The notes: generated by a model not told the origin, from the sequence alone. A DNA stretch of 64,000 bases from JBBQUN01 sp963698395 (GCA_963698395.1 CAVOQQ010000002.1:310001-374000), one strand, 5' to 3'. Shown: positions 1 to 8,657, numbered from the stretch's first letter. Program-made: numbers and translations.

Positions 1-524
1 ACGTCAAGTTGTCGTTCGTGCTCCGAGGCGTCGGCGGCATCTCCGAGAACGACGTGCAGTTGGCGGCGGCCACCAACTCGACCATCCTCGGCTTCGGCGT
101 GCGACCAGACCGCAAGGCCCGAGAACTCGCCGAGCAGGAGAAGGTGGAGATCCGGAACTACGAGATCATCTACAAGCTCCTCGAAGACATCGAGAACGCC
201 ATGCTCGGTCTTCTCGCTCCGGAATTCGAAGAAGTCGTCACCGGCGAGGCCGAAGTCCGCGAGGTCTTCCGGGTCCCGAAGATCGGTGGCATCGCCGGCT
301 GCTACGTGCTCAACGGCACCATCACCCGTGGCTCCAAGGTCCGGTTCCTCCGAGAAGGCACGATCATCTGGAAGGGTGCGGTCAACTCGCTGCGCCGCTT
401 CAAAGACGACGTTCGCGAGGTGCAGGCCGGGTTCGAGTGCGGCATCGGCCTCACCGACTTCCAAGACCTCAAAGAAGGCGACATCATCGAAACGTTCGAG
501 GAGCGCGAGATTCCCCGAACCTAG
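1..524 (+). CDS. infB: Translation initiation factor IF-2, C-terminal part (5' end outside window)
   Basis: This is the last ~173 residues of IF-2, the GTPase that brings fMet-tRNA to the 30S subunit and promotes subunit joining. The reading frame is open from the first base (codons start at base 3) and stops with TAG at 522-524. The fragment covers the end of domain III and the C-terminal fMet-tRNA binding domain, recognisable from IGGIAGCYVLNG (with the conserved Cys), then SLRRFKDDVREV and GFECGIGL. It is followed 9 bp later by a DUF503 gene and then rbfA and truB, the usual nusA-infB-rbfA-truB arrangement. Nothing can be said about the G domain, which lies outside the window. Confidence 0.95.
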   Translation, partial: VKLSFVLRGVGGISENDVQLAAATNSTILGFGVRPDRKARELAEQEKVEIRNYEIIYKLLEDIENAMLGLLAPEFEEVVTGEAEVREVFRVPKIGGIAGCYVLNGTITRGSKVRFLREGTIIWKGAVNSLRRFKDDVREVQAGFECGIGLTDFQDLKEGDIIETFEEREIPRT

Positions 525-533
525 TCGTTGCGG

Positions 534-827
534 ATGACACTCTCGTCCGTCACGCTCAGCGCCGAGCTCCATTTGCCGGTCGCCCAATCGCTCAAGGCGA
601 AGCGTTCGATCGTCCAATCGATCGTGCGCACGCTCGACGGGTGGACCGGCATCGGCGCGTCCGAGGTCGATCACCAGGAACTGTGGCAGCGCACGGCGAT
701 CGGCGTCGTCGTGGTCGGCAGCAGTGACGGTTGGGTGGAACAGCGAGCGGAGGCCGTCGAGCGCTACATCTGGTCGCGACCCGACATCGAGGTGCTCGAC
801 ATCACGTGGACCTGGCTCGCCGATTGA
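534..827 (+). CDS. DUF503 family protein (YlxP-like)
   Basis: A 97-residue DUF503 (YlxP-type) protein that usually sits between infB and rbfA. Typical features are the N-terminal beta strand SVTLSAELHLPVAQSLKAKR, the later WQRTAIGVVVVGS stretch, and the C-terminal end with an acidic-hydrophobic strand. The biochemical function is not settled; position in the operon suggests a role connected with ribosome assembly or translation. I chose ATG at 534 because family members begin a few residues before the first strand; an in-frame TTG at 528 is the alternative. The gene starts 9 bp after infB and is probably cotranscribed with it. Confidence 0.85.
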   Translation: MTLSSVTLSAELHLPVAQSLKAKRSIVQSIVRTLDGWTGIGASEVDHQELWQRTAIGVVVVGSSDGWVEQRAEAVERYIWSRPDIEVLDITWTWLAD

Positions 828-851
828 CGAGCCGTCGACCGACCCTGCCGT

Positions 852-915
852 TAGGATCGTCAACCCGACGAGTCACTCCATGTGGCTGCGAGTGTGGCGC
901 CCTGCGCCACCACTC
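852..915 (+). promoter_or_regulatory. rbfA leader: possible -10 box and strong hairpin
   Basis: The 127 bp between ylxP and rbfA contain a TAGGAT box (852-857) like the -10 boxes seen elsewhere in the window, then a hairpin at 890-915 in which GAGTGTGGCGC pairs with GCGCCACCACTC around a CCT loop (one bulged C). There is no T-run, so an intrinsic terminator is unlikely. A copy of the GAGCGCAGCGA repeat follows at 926-936. A cold-responsive or folding-dependent leader for rbfA is possible but is inference only. Confidence 0.4.
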
Positions 916-954
916 GGCAAGAGACGAGCGCAGCGAGAAACGACAGGAACGACG

Positions 955-1431
955 ATGGCAAAGCGATCGAGTGGTGGACGCAAGTCTCGGCCGGCAACCA
1001 AGCGGCACTTCCCTCGGACGGCGCGTCTGAACTCGCTCCTGATCGAGATCGTCGCCGACTATTTCGAGCGAGCCGACGATGACCGCTTCGGCTTCCTCAC
1101 CATCACCGGAGTGGAGGTCGACGCCGACCTGAACGTGGCACAGGTGTTCGTGTCCACGCTGGGTGGGCCGAGCGATGACGACGACGAACTGCTCGAGGCG
1201 CTCGAGGAACATCGCAAGCCAGTCCAACGAGTCGTGGCAGAGCAGGCACAGCTGCGAAAGACGCCGAGGGTCGTGTTCGAGTTCGATCAGGGCGTCCGTC
1301 ACGGCGCACGCGTGGAGGAGATCCTCGCCACCCTCGAGATCAATCACGACGAGCCCGAGCAGGACGGCGCCGAGACCGACGTTGCCGACGGCGAGGCCCC
1401 CGCAACGGCTGCGCCCGACGACCTCGACTGA
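955..1431 (+). CDS. rbfA: Ribosome-binding factor A
   Basis: RbfA (158 residues) binds the free 30S subunit and helps mature the 5' end of 16S rRNA. The KH-like fold is represented by FGFLTITGVEVDADLNVAQV, then VSTLG, and the late motif LRKTPRVVFEFDQGVRHG, which is the family signature before the final helix (ARVEEIL). The N-terminus is basic (AKRSSGGRKSRPATKR) and the C-terminus carries a ~28-residue acidic Ala/Asp/Glu tail that is longer than usual. Start ATG 955 gives the expected length; an upstream in-frame GTG would add unrelated residues. The stop overlaps the truB start by one base (TGATG), indicating translational coupling. Confidence 0.93.
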   Translation: MAKRSSGGRKSRPATKRHFPRTARLNSLLIEIVADYFERADDDRFGFLTITGVEVDADLNVAQVFVSTLGGPSDDDDELLEALEEHRKPVQRVVAEQAQLRKTPRVVFEFDQGVRHGARVEEILATLEINHDEPEQDGAETDVADGEAPATAAPDDLD

Positions 1432-2304
1432 TGGCGCGCCGATCCAAGCAACCGGACTCGGGCGTCTCGGGCTGTTGCATCATCGACAAGCCCCCTGGCA
1501 TGACCAGCCACGATGTCGTCGACCGCCTCCGGCGTGCGCTCGGCACCCGCAAGGTCGGCCACGCCGGCACGCTCGATCCCGATGCCACCGGCGTCTTGGT
1601 CCTCGGCGTCGGCAAGGCCACCAAGTTGCTGCAGTTCGTGAGCGGGGCCGACAAGACCTACGAGTGTGAGGTGGTCTTCGGCATCGAGACCTCCACGCTC
1701 GATGCCGCCGGCGAAGTGACCGCAACGCACGACATGGCCGATCTCACGCCCGAGCGGGTGGCCGACGTCGTCGAGAGCATTCGTCGGCGACATCCTGCAG
1801 GTGCCGCCGATGGTCTCGGCCATCAAGATCGACGGGAAGCGACTGCACGAACTGGCTCGTGAGGGGATCGAGGTCGAGCGCGAGCCCAGGCCGGTCACGG
1901 TGTTCTCGCTGACCACCGAGCCCACCGACGATCCGCTGGTCTACCGGATGGCGGTGCACTGCAGTTCGGGTACCTATGTCCGCACCCTCGGTGCCGACCT
2001 CGGCGCGGCGCTCGGTGGCGGGGCCCACATTCGATCCCTGCGTCGTCCTTCGGTCGGCTCGTTCACACTGGCCGATGCCTCGACGCTCGATGAGCCGAGG
2101 CTCCTGCCCGTCGGCGACATGCTGAGGGGCATGCCTCGCCTCGAGGTCGACGACACCACGATCGCACTCGTTCGCAACGGCCGACCGCTGGGCGAGAGCG
2201 GGGGCTCGGGCCGCTTCGCCATCTGCGACCAGGCAGGTGAGGTCGTTGCCATCTACGAGGCGGTCGACGGTCAGCTCAAGCCGGTGAAAGTCCTGGCCCA
2301 CTAG
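1431..2304 (+). pseudogene. truB: tRNA pseudouridine(55) synthase, single-base frameshift
   Basis: TruB makes pseudouridine 55 in the T-loop of nearly all tRNAs. The first frame (from ATG 1431) encodes the catalytic part: IIDKPPGMTSHDVV and GHAGTLDPDATGVL, with the catalytic Asp in that motif. After RVADVVES the frame is lost; the rest (FVGDILQVPPMVSAIK, REARPVTV-like region, CSSGTYVRTL, GGGAHIRSLRR and a PUA-like end) is in the next frame up to TAG 2302-2304. Removing one base near 1779 (GAGAGC-A-TTCGTC) restores a 290-residue protein that aligns without a gap to known TruB proteins. Both halves are well preserved, so a base-call error is more likely than true inactivation. ribF follows after 100 bp. 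Confidence 0.88.
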
Positions 2305-2389
2305 CCGCGCTGGCACGGCGTTCGTCTCTTGTGGCGTGCGACCATCTCGTGCGGAGCGCGACAATTGTGCTGCCGAGGGACTCTCCCGG

Positions 2390-2395
2390 TACCGT
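2390..2395 (+). promoter_or_regulatory. Putative -10 box of ribF
   Basis: TACCGT lies 9 bp upstream of GTG 2405, and TTGTGC (2365-2370) lies 19 bp further upstream as a possible -35. The placement fits a leaderless or nearly leaderless transcript starting at the ribF start codon. It suggests that ribF can be transcribed separately from the truB part of the operon. Confidence 0.4.
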
Positions 2396-2404
2396 TTCCT
2401 CCCT

Positions 2405-3361
2405 GTGCAGGTGATCCGAGATCCGAAGTCTTGTCCATCGAGTGGTGCTGGTCACGCGCTGACCATCGGTGCCTACGATGGCGTGCACGAGGGGCACAAG
2501 GCAGTCATCGCCGCCACCCGGGCGCTCGCCGCCGAACGGGGCTTGCAGAGCGCCGTGGTCACCTTCGAACCGCATCCTGCGCTCGTGCTTCGGCCCGAGT
2601 CAGCGCCCAAGCTGCTGACCGATCTCGATCAGAAGCTCGAGTTGCTCGAGGAGTGTGGCGTCGACACCGTCGTCGTGGTCCCCTTCGATCACGAACGTGC
2701 GAAGGAGACGGCCGAAGACTTCGTCGTCAGCGTCCTGGTCGAGTGTTTGCAGGCTCGGGCGGTCGTGGTCGGCCACGACTTCCATTTCGGGAAGGATCGT
2801 GCCGGCAACGTCGACGTCCTTGCCAAGTTGGGGATCGAGCACGACTTCCAGGTCGAAGGGATCGAGTTGTTGCCCCGTCCTGACGGCAAGCTCGAGTCGG
2901 TGTCGTCGACCGCCATTCGCCGTGCGCTCGCCGGCGGCGAGGTTCGAACCGCGGCGGCCATGCTGGGTCGCAACCACGAGATCCGGGGTGTGGTCGTCGG
3001 CGGCGATCAGCGGGGCCGCACCATCGGTTTCCCGACCGCAAACGTGGCGTTGCCGCTCGAACGAGCCAAGCCCGCCGACGCCGTCTATGCCGCATGGTAC
3101 CTGCGTCCTGACGGCTCCCGTCATGGCGCCGCCGTCAACGTCGGCAAGCGCCCGACGTTCTACCAAGAAGCCGAGCACTCGCTGGTCGAGGCCCACCTGC
3201 TCGATTTCAGTGGTGATCTCTACGGCGAGCTCGCCCGCGTCCAGTTCGTCGAACTCATTCGTTCCGAACAACGCTTCGATGGCATCGAGGAGCTGAAGGC
3301 CCAACTCGATCTCGACATCGCCGAGGCGACGGCGATCCTGGAGCGAGCCGAGAACCGCTGA
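2405..3361 (+). CDS. ribF: Bifunctional riboflavin kinase / FAD synthetase
   Basis: RibF phosphorylates riboflavin to FMN and adenylates FMN to FAD. The N-terminal FAD synthetase domain shows the nucleotidyltransferase motif LTIGAYDGVHEGHKAVI (G-x-F/Y-D-x-x-H-x-G-H) and later VSSTAIRRAL; the C-terminal riboflavin kinase domain shows GRTIGFPTANVAL, AAVNVGKRPTF and VEAHLLDF, the usual ATP/riboflavin-binding motifs. With start GTG 2405 the protein has 318 residues, normal for the family; GTG 2411 is an alternative. The gene lies between truB and rpsO, a common bacterial arrangement. The products supply the flavins needed by many genes in this window, including coxM. Confidence 0.92.
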   Translation: MQVIRDPKSCPSSGAGHALTIGAYDGVHEGHKAVIAATRALAAERGLQSAVVTFEPHPALVLRPESAPKLLTDLDQKLELLEECGVDTVVVVPFDHERAKETAEDFVVSVLVECLQARAVVVGHDFHFGKDRAGNVDVLAKLGIEHDFQVEGIELLPRPDGKLESVSSTAIRRALAGGEVRTAAAMLGRNHEIRGVVVGGDQRGRTIGFPTANVALPLERAKPADAVYAAWYLRPDGSRHGAAVNVGKRPTFYQEAEHSLVEAHLLDFSGDLYGELARVQFVELIRSEQRFDGIEELKAQLDLDIAEATAILERAENR

Positions 3362-3491
3362 TTGCCCGGTGGAGGTCGAGGTGGTGCGCGGTAGCGTTGT
3401 CCGCCGCTGTGAGCGACGACGTGGCAACCCCGCCTCGACGTGTCTTGCGGCTGGGCCAACGGTCCCGAACCCTTCGAGGAGTACCACCATC

Positions 3492-3770
3492 ATGAGCAAG
3501 CCAGCAGCCAATCTGCCGAGCAAGACCGACACGATCGCCAAGCACGCCCGCGGCGACAACGACACCGGCTCGCCCGAGGTTCAGATCGCGCTCATGACGG
3601 ACCGGATCAATCACCTCACGGCTCACCTCAAGGAGCACAAGAAGGATCACCACAGCCGTCGTGGTCTGCTCATGCTCGTCGGTCAGCGTCGCCGCATGCT
3701 CGACTACCTCGCCGGCATCGACGTCGAGCGCTACCGTGCGCTCATCGCCGAACTCGGCCTGCGTCGCTGA
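3492..3770 (+). CDS. rpsO: 30S ribosomal protein S15
   Basis: S15 (92 residues) is a primary binder of the 16S rRNA central domain. The family pattern is clear: GDNDTGSPEVQIALMT, then INHLTAHLKEHKKDHHSRRGLLMLVGQRRRMLDYL and a C-terminal YRALIAELGLRR. ATG 3492 is preceded by GAGGAG at 3477-3482, a good ribosome binding site at normal spacing; in-frame codons further upstream belong to the leader. The rpsO-pnp order is conserved in many bacteria. In other bacteria S15 represses its own translation; no such structure can be assigned here with confidence. Confidence 0.96.
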   Translation: MSKPAANLPSKTDTIAKHARGDNDTGSPEVQIALMTDRINHLTAHLKEHKKDHHSRRGLLMLVGQRRRMLDYLAGIDVERYRALIAELGLRR

Positions 3771-4167
3771 TTCTCCACGTCGCTGATCCTCCACGTGGCG
3801 GCGGTCCCTCGATCGCCCGCCAGTCCATTGCTCGCGAGTGGGCCATCAGGCCCGGTTCATTGCTGATCCGCGTGGTTCTGTCGCGCGTCGGGTAGCCTCG
3901 TCAAGGTCGTCGGCATCGTGCCGGCGGCACTAGACGGTAGATCAGCGACCAGTTTTCGGCTCCTGAGACCGCACACACCGCTCCCAGCCCGGCCTCTGTA
4001 CGTCGCAGGTCATCTGCACGTCGCAGGTCAACGGAGGGTCCAGCCGTTTCGGCCTCGGTCGTTTCGTCGTGTGAGTGTTCACGGTGCAGTGGCCGAAATC
4101 TGGGCTCTGGTCTGCCCGCCCCAGCGAGGGTCGCTGTGGCAGACGAGAAACCAAGGAGGCTTCCTTG
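3771..4167 (+). other. rpsO-pnp intergenic region with 13-bp direct repeat
   Basis: A 397-bp stretch without a convincing gene. Short open frames here do not resemble proteins. It contains a direct repeat ACGTCGCAGGTCA at 4000-4012 and 4018-4030 (18-bp period) and, just before the pnp start, the Shine-Dalgarno AAGGAGG at 4153-4159. No clear intrinsic terminator is visible after rpsO. In well-studied bacteria pnp mRNA leaders carry RNase-processing and autoregulatory structures; a long leader would fit that, but the structure is not established here. Confidence 0.45.
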
Positions 4168-6594
4168 ATGGAAGCGCAATCCGTATCTGGAACCGTTACC
4201 GGTGGTGACGGCCCAGACATGATTCTGGAGACCGGCAAGCTGGCTGGATTGGCCAGCGGTGCGGTCACCGCCCGTATGGGCGACACCACCGTGCTGGTGG
4301 CCGCCACCGGCGCCAAGCACGTCCGCGACGGGATCGATTTCTTCCCGCTCACGGTCGATGTCGAGGAGCGTTCCTACGCTGCCGGCAAGATTCCCGGTTC
4401 GTTCTTCCGGCGTGAGGGTCGGGCGTCTGACGCCGCCACCCTCACCTGCCGCTTGATCGACCGTCCACTGCGTCCGTCGTTCCCCGACGACTACCGCAAC
4501 GAGACCCACATCGTGGTCACCGTCCTTTCGGCCGATCAGAAGAACCCGCACGATGTCCTCGCCATCAACGGCGCGTCGGCGGCCCTCATGGTGTCCGACG
4601 TTCCGTTCGACGGTCCGATCGGCGCCGTGCGCCTTGCCTACACCACCGATGGTGAATGGCTCCCACACCCCACCTACCAAGAGGGCGACGACTCGGTCTT
4701 CGAGGTCGTCGTCGCCGGGCGTGAGCTCGAAGACGGCAAGGTCGCCGTCATGATGGTCGAGGCCGGCGGCACCGAAGGCTCGTGGAACAAATACGAGAAC
4801 GGCGCTCCGAAGGTCGACGAGGCCGCCCTTGCCCAGGGCCTGGCCGAGTCCGAGCAGTACATCAAGGAAGCGATCGCGCTGCAGAATCAGCTGGTCGAAG
4901 CCATGGGTGGTCGCAAGGCCCCGATGAGCTACCCGCAGCAGGCCGACTACACCGACGCCCAGATGGACGCCGTCAAGGCAGCAGCCGAGGCGAAGCTCAC
5001 CGAGATCATGTCGATCGCCGACAAGACCGAACGTGGCGATGCCGAGTCGGCTCTGCGTGATGAAACCATCGCCGCCGTGCTCGCCTCGATGGGCGACGAT
5101 GCCAGCGAGAAGCAGCTCAAGGCGGCGTTCCGCAGCCTCTCCAAGACCATCGTGCGTCGCCGGATCGTCGAAGACGGCGCTCGCATCGACGGTCGTGGTC
5201 CCACCGACCTTCGCGCCCTCTCTGCCGAAGTCGGCGTGCTCCCCAAGGTGCACGGCTCCGGTCTGTTCCAGCGAGGCGAGACCCAGGTGCTCAACATCAC
5301 CACGCTGGGGATGAAGCGCATGGATCAGATGATCGACGGGATCGACCCGACCGAGCGCAAGCGCTACATGCACCACTACAACTTCCCGCCCTTCTCCACC
5401 GGCGAAACCGGCTTCATGCGGGGCCCGAAGCGTCGTGAGATCGGCCACGGTCTCCTCGCCGAGCGTGCGCTCGTCCCGGTCATCCCCTCGCTCGAAGAGT
5501 GGCCCTACACGCTGCGCCTCGTTTCCGAGGTCCTCAGCTCGAACGGCTCCACCTCGATGGCGTCGGTCTGTGGCTCGACCCTGTCGCTGATGGATGCCGG
5601 CGTGCCGATCAAGGCGCCCGTCGCCGGTATCGCCATGGGCCTCGTCTACGCCGAGGGCAAGTACACCACCCTCACCGACATCCTCGGAGCCGAAGACGCC
5701 TTCGGCGACATGGACTTCAAGGTGGCCGGAACCTCCGAGTTCGTCACCGCCCTCCAGCTCGACACCAAGATCGATGGCATCCCGTCCGACGTGCTCGCTG
5801 CGGCTCTCAACCAGGCCAAAGACGCTCGCATGCAGATCCTCGAGGTCATGAACGCCGCCATCTCGGCTCCTCGTGCCGACGTGCGCGAAGGTGCACCGAA
5901 GATCGTCAGCTTCGAGATCCCGATCGACAAGATCGGCGAGGTCATCGGACCGAAGGGCAAGGTCATCAACGCCATCCAGGCCGAGACCGGCGCCGACATC
6001 AGTGTCGACGACGACGGCGTGGTCGGCACCGTGGCCATCTCCTCATCGGACTCCTCCATCGTCGAAGAGGCCGAGCGTCAGATCCGTCTGATCCTCGACC
6101 CGCCGACCGCCGAGGTCGGTGCGACCTATCCGGGTCGCGTGGTGAACATCACCAAGTTCGGTGCGTTCGTCAACATCCTTCCCGGTCGTGACGGCCTGCT
6201 CCACATCTCCAAGATCGGTGGCGGCAAGCGCATCGACAAGGTCGAAGACGTGCTCGAGCTCGGCCAGGCCGTCGAGGTCGTCGTCGAAGACATCGACCCC
6301 AACGGCAAGGTGTCGCTGGCCATGGCCGGCGAGGCGCCTGCGCCTCGTGAGAAGTCGTCCGATTCGTCATCGGGCAGCTCGCCCTCGCGCAGCCGCTCCT
6401 CGGCTCCGGTCGACCAAGCCGATGACGACGACGCCGGAACCGAGTCGGTGAAGATGAGCTTCGACGAAGACTTCGCCTCTGACTTCGGTGACCTCGGTCC
6501 CGAGGGCGCCCCGGTGCCAACCGATGAGGATCGTCCTCGTCGTCGCCGCAGCAGCGGTGGCGGTGGACGCGGCCGAGGCCGCGGTCGCAGCTGA
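4168..6594 (+). CDS. pnp: Polyribonucleotide nucleotidyltransferase (PNPase)
   Basis: PNPase (808 residues) degrades RNA 3' to 5' by phosphorolysis. Two RNase PH-like domains are visible: the first from LETGKLAGLASGAVTARMGD with FFPLTVDVEERSYAAGKIPG, the second from RIDGRGPTDLRALSAEVG with FPPFSTGETGF, SNGSTSMASVCG and the phosphate-site region GDMDFKVAGT. They are followed by a KH domain (IGEVIGPKGKVINAI) and an S1 domain (GRVVNITKFGAFVNI, GLLHISKI). The C-terminus carries an extra ~110-residue Ser/acidic linker ending in an Arg/Gly-rich tail, common in actinobacterial PNPases. ATG 4168 follows AAGGAGG at ideal spacing. The gene ends the operon at a strong terminator. Confidence 0.96.
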   Translation: MEAQSVSGTVTGGDGPDMILETGKLAGLASGAVTARMGDTTVLVAATGAKHVRDGIDFFPLTVDVEERSYAAGKIPGSFFRREGRASDAATLTCRLIDRPLRPSFPDDYRNETHIVVTVLSADQKNPHDVLAINGASAALMVSDVPFDGPIGAVRLAYTTDGEWLPHPTYQEGDDSVFEVVVAGRELEDGKVAVMMVEAGGTEGSWNKYENGAPKVDEAALAQGLAESEQYIKEAIALQNQLVEAMGGRKAPMSYPQQADYTDAQMDAVKAAAEAKLTEIMSIADKTERGDAESALRDETIAAVLASMGDDASEKQLKAAFRSLSKTIVRRRIVEDGARIDGRGPTDLRALSAEVGVLPKVHGSGLFQRGETQVLNITTLGMKRMDQMIDGIDPTERKRYMHHYNFPPFSTGETGFMRGPKRREIGHGLLAERALVPVIPSLEEWPYTLRLVSEVLSSNGSTSMASVCGSTLSLMDAGVPIKAPVAGIAMGLVYAEGKYTTLTDILGAEDAFGDMDFKVAGTSEFVTALQLDTKIDGIPSDVLAAALNQAKDARMQILEVMNAAISAPRADVREGAPKIVSFEIPIDKIGEVIGPKGKVINAIQAETGADISVDDDGVVGTVAISSSDSSIVEEAERQIRLILDPPTAEVGATYPGRVVNITKFGAFVNILPGRDGLLHISKIGGGKRIDKVEDVLELGQAVEVVVEDIDPNGKVSLAMAGEAPAPREKSSDSSSGSSPSRSRSSAPVDQADDDDAGTESVKMSFDEDFASDFGDLGPEGAPVPTDEDRPRRRRSSGGGGRGRGRGRS

Positions 6595-6606
6595 TCCAAG
6601 CGCTTC

Positions 6607-6658
6607 GGGTCGACCCCCGTTCTCCTCGCACGAGGTGGGCGGGGGTCGACCCCGTTTT
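6607..6658 (+). terminator. Intrinsic terminator after pnp
   Basis: A perfect 13-bp inverted repeat, GGGTCGACCCCCG (6607-6619) with CGGGGGTCGACCC (6640-6652), is followed by CGTTTT (6653-6658). The loop contains a second small stem, CCTCG/CGAGG (6624-6628 and 6631-6635). It begins 12 bp after the pnp stop codon, the expected place for the end of the infB-pnp operon. Confidence 0.85.
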
Positions 6659-6677
6659 GCCGTCGATCGCCTCCTCC

Positions 6678-6725
6678 GTCGCGAACAACCGCAACATGCG
6701 CGGTGAGGGGCCGAAAACGACCCTC
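6678..6725 (-). repeat. Dispersed intergenic repeat, copy 1
   Basis: Read on the minus strand this stretch contains CGTTTTCGGCCCCT followed by CCGCGCATGTTGC. A close copy lies at 46772-46820 in plus orientation (CGTTTTCGGCCCCT, then CCGCGCAGGTTGC), again directly downstream of a gene end. Two similar, oppositely oriented non-coding copies 40 kb apart suggest a dispersed repeat family of this genome. Confidence 0.6.
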
Positions 6726-6765
6726 CAGTCGCCCAGGTTGCCGGGGCTCTTCGTGGTGCGACATC

Positions 6766-6771
6766 TAGACT
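6766..6771 (+). promoter_or_regulatory. -10 box of dapB (leaderless type)
   Basis: TAGACT ends 6 bp before the dapB ATG (6778). With that spacing transcription would start at or next to the A of ATG. No Shine-Dalgarno sequence is present. Confidence 0.6.
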
Positions 6772-6777
6772 CGGGGC

Positions 6778-7569
6778 ATGACGATTCGTGTTGGGGTGTT
6801 GGGTGCCGGCGGCCGAATGGGGCAGGCGGTGTGTCAGGCCGTCTGCGCCGACCCCGATCTCGCACTGGTGGCTGCGGTCGATCCGAGCTTCGCCGGAATC
6901 GATGTCGGTGAGGTCACCGGCGTGACGGCCTGCGGCTTCGAGGTCACCGGATCCGTCGAGACCCTCTCCGAGGTCGGCGCCCAGGTGGCGATCGACTTCA
7001 CACATCTCGAGGCCACGAGGGCCAACCTCGAGTACCTCGGGGCGCACGGGATCCACGCCGTGGTCGGGACCTCGGGTTTCACCGAAGACGATCACGTCGA
7101 GATCGAATCGTGGTTCACCTCATCGAACTGCTTGATCGCTCCGAACTTCGCCATCGGCGCCGTACTGATGATCCGATTCGCCGAACTTGCCGCACCGTTC
7201 TTCGACACCGCCGAGATCATCGAACTGCACCACGACAACAAGATCGACGCCCCCAGTGGCACGGCGATCGGCACGGCCGAGCGAATGGCCAAGGCGTCAT
7301 CGAGCTGGGCCGCCGACCCGACCGAGCACGAGACCATCGCCGGCGCACGAGGGGCCGAAGGCCCCGGTGGCATTGCGATCCACTCGGTGCGGATGCGGGG
7401 CATGGTCGCCCATCAGGAGATCATCCTGGGCGCGGCCGGCCAGACGCTCACCCTTCGTCATGATTCCTACGATCGATCCTCGTTCATGCCTGGCGTGGCG
7501 TTGGCGGCGAAGCGTGTGTCCGAGATGCCGGGCCTGACCATCGGGCTCGATGGGGTGCTCGGTCTGTGA
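6778..7569 (+). CDS. dapB: 4-hydroxy-tetrahydrodipicolinate reductase
   Basis: DapB (263 residues) reduces 4-hydroxy-tetrahydrodipicolinate with NAD(P)H in the diaminopimelate/lysine pathway. The N-terminal Rossmann motif is VGVLGAGGRMGQAV. The substrate site is shown by APNFAIGAVLM, IIELHHDNKIDAPSGTA (catalytic His and Lys) and GARGAEGPGGIAIHSVRMRG. It is monocistronic with a leaderless-type promoter and its stop overlaps the next start by 4 bp (7566-7569). The partner enzyme dapA lies 9.5 kb downstream rather than adjacent. Confidence 0.95.
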   Translation: MTIRVGVLGAGGRMGQAVCQAVCADPDLALVAAVDPSFAGIDVGEVTGVTACGFEVTGSVETLSEVGAQVAIDFTHLEATRANLEYLGAHGIHAVVGTSGFTEDDHVEIESWFTSSNCLIAPNFAIGAVLMIRFAELAAPFFDTAEIIELHHDNKIDAPSGTAIGTAERMAKASSSWAADPTEHETIAGARGAEGPGGIAIHSVRMRGMVAHQEIILGAAGQTLTLRHDSYDRSSFMPGVALAAKRVSEMPGLTIGLDGVLGL

Positions 7570-8608
7570 GCCGATGGGGCGCGGCCGGACGGCGCAGCGA
7601 CGCGACCGATGCCGCTGCGGCCCAGGTCGCGCCTGAGCCCGAGGTCGATGCGTCGTGGCCGCCGCCGGCTCCCCACTCGGAAGCCGCAGCCGGCGTTCGC
7701 CTCGATCAGCCGGCGGTCAGCGAGCTCGGCGATGAACTGCTCCGCCAGGCCGAGGCGCACCGACACGATCCGCCCCCGATCGTCGATTTCGATCGCGACG
7801 AGATCGAGGCGATCCTGCGCCGAGCCAGCCAGCTCGGCGCCAACAACCACGCCAATCCGGCGATGCTCGACTCGGCAACGCTCGCCGATATCGCCGCCCA
7901 GGTCGGTATCCCCGCTTCGGCGGTGGCTGCTGCGGTCGCCGAGCGTCGAGTGGGTGTCGATCCCGATGTGTCGCTCCTCGATCGTCTCATCGGCCCTGAT
8001 CAGATCTGGGCCGGGCGCCGATCGGTGGCGTCGAGCGACGAGTCGAATGAACGAGTCAGCGAATGGCTCGAGCGAGGCCACGGGTTGCGCCCGCGCCTGA
8101 CCGACGACGGCGTGGTCATCGCGACCCGACGGTCCGGTCTTGCCGGCTCCGTCGTGCGTGGGGTGCGGAGCGCCCAAGGCAAGGGTGGGCTGGGAAAGGT
8201 TCGAGAGGTCCGAGGCACGACGGTCTCGATCGACGCCGATGCGTACTCGACGGACGGCGGTGGAGTTGTTCGGGTCGAGCCGGCTCGGGGTGGCGGGGAG
8301 CGGTGGCCTTGGTTGCCGACCTGTCTGATCGTCGCACCTCGGCGATCGCCGGTGGTGGTGTGGTGGCGGCGGTCGGGACCATCACCGTCGGCGCCGTCGC
8401 AGCGCTGACGACGCCGGTGGTGCTGGTGGTGCTCCCCGCGGTGGCCGGCGCCGGTCTGCTCACGTCTCGACTGGCCTTTCGGCCAACGGTCAGACGGGTC
8501 CGCGTCGAGCTCGACCACACCGCCGACCAGATCGCACGGGGACACGAAGCCCCCACACTCCTCGGCGACCTCACGACACCGATCACCGATCGTCTCCGTC
8601 GCCGCTGA
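7566..8608 (+). pseudogene. Uncharacterised membrane protein, frameshifted
   Basis: No known family is recognised with confidence. The first frame starts with GTG at 7566, overlapping the dapB stop, and encodes an Ala-rich N-terminus, then a helical segment (DEIEAILRRASQLG, then LADIAAQVGIPASAVAAAV) of a kind seen in small bacterial membrane proteins of unknown function. Near 8290-8303 the sensible reading moves to another frame, which supplies ALVADLSDRRTSAIAGGG and two hydrophobic segments (about 8345-8400 and 8400-8460), and a basic end at TGA 8606-8608. Adding one base in the G-rich run GGTGGCGGGGAGCGG would join them into one ~347-residue protein. A sequence error is likely, but with no known homologue this remains inference. 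Confidence 0.55.
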
Positions 8609-8657
8609 CCCACCCGGTCACGCCCGGCATTCGAGCAGACCCCTTACCCCAGGGGGA

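Noticed and set aside
890..915. Intrinsic terminator before rbfA
   Set aside because: The hairpin is strong but no T-run follows, and termination would separate rbfA from its operon.
3901..5448. Long minus-strand open frame opposite pnp
   Set aside because: It is a shadow frame of pnp with His/Gly/Asp-rich low-complexity sequence and no start signals.
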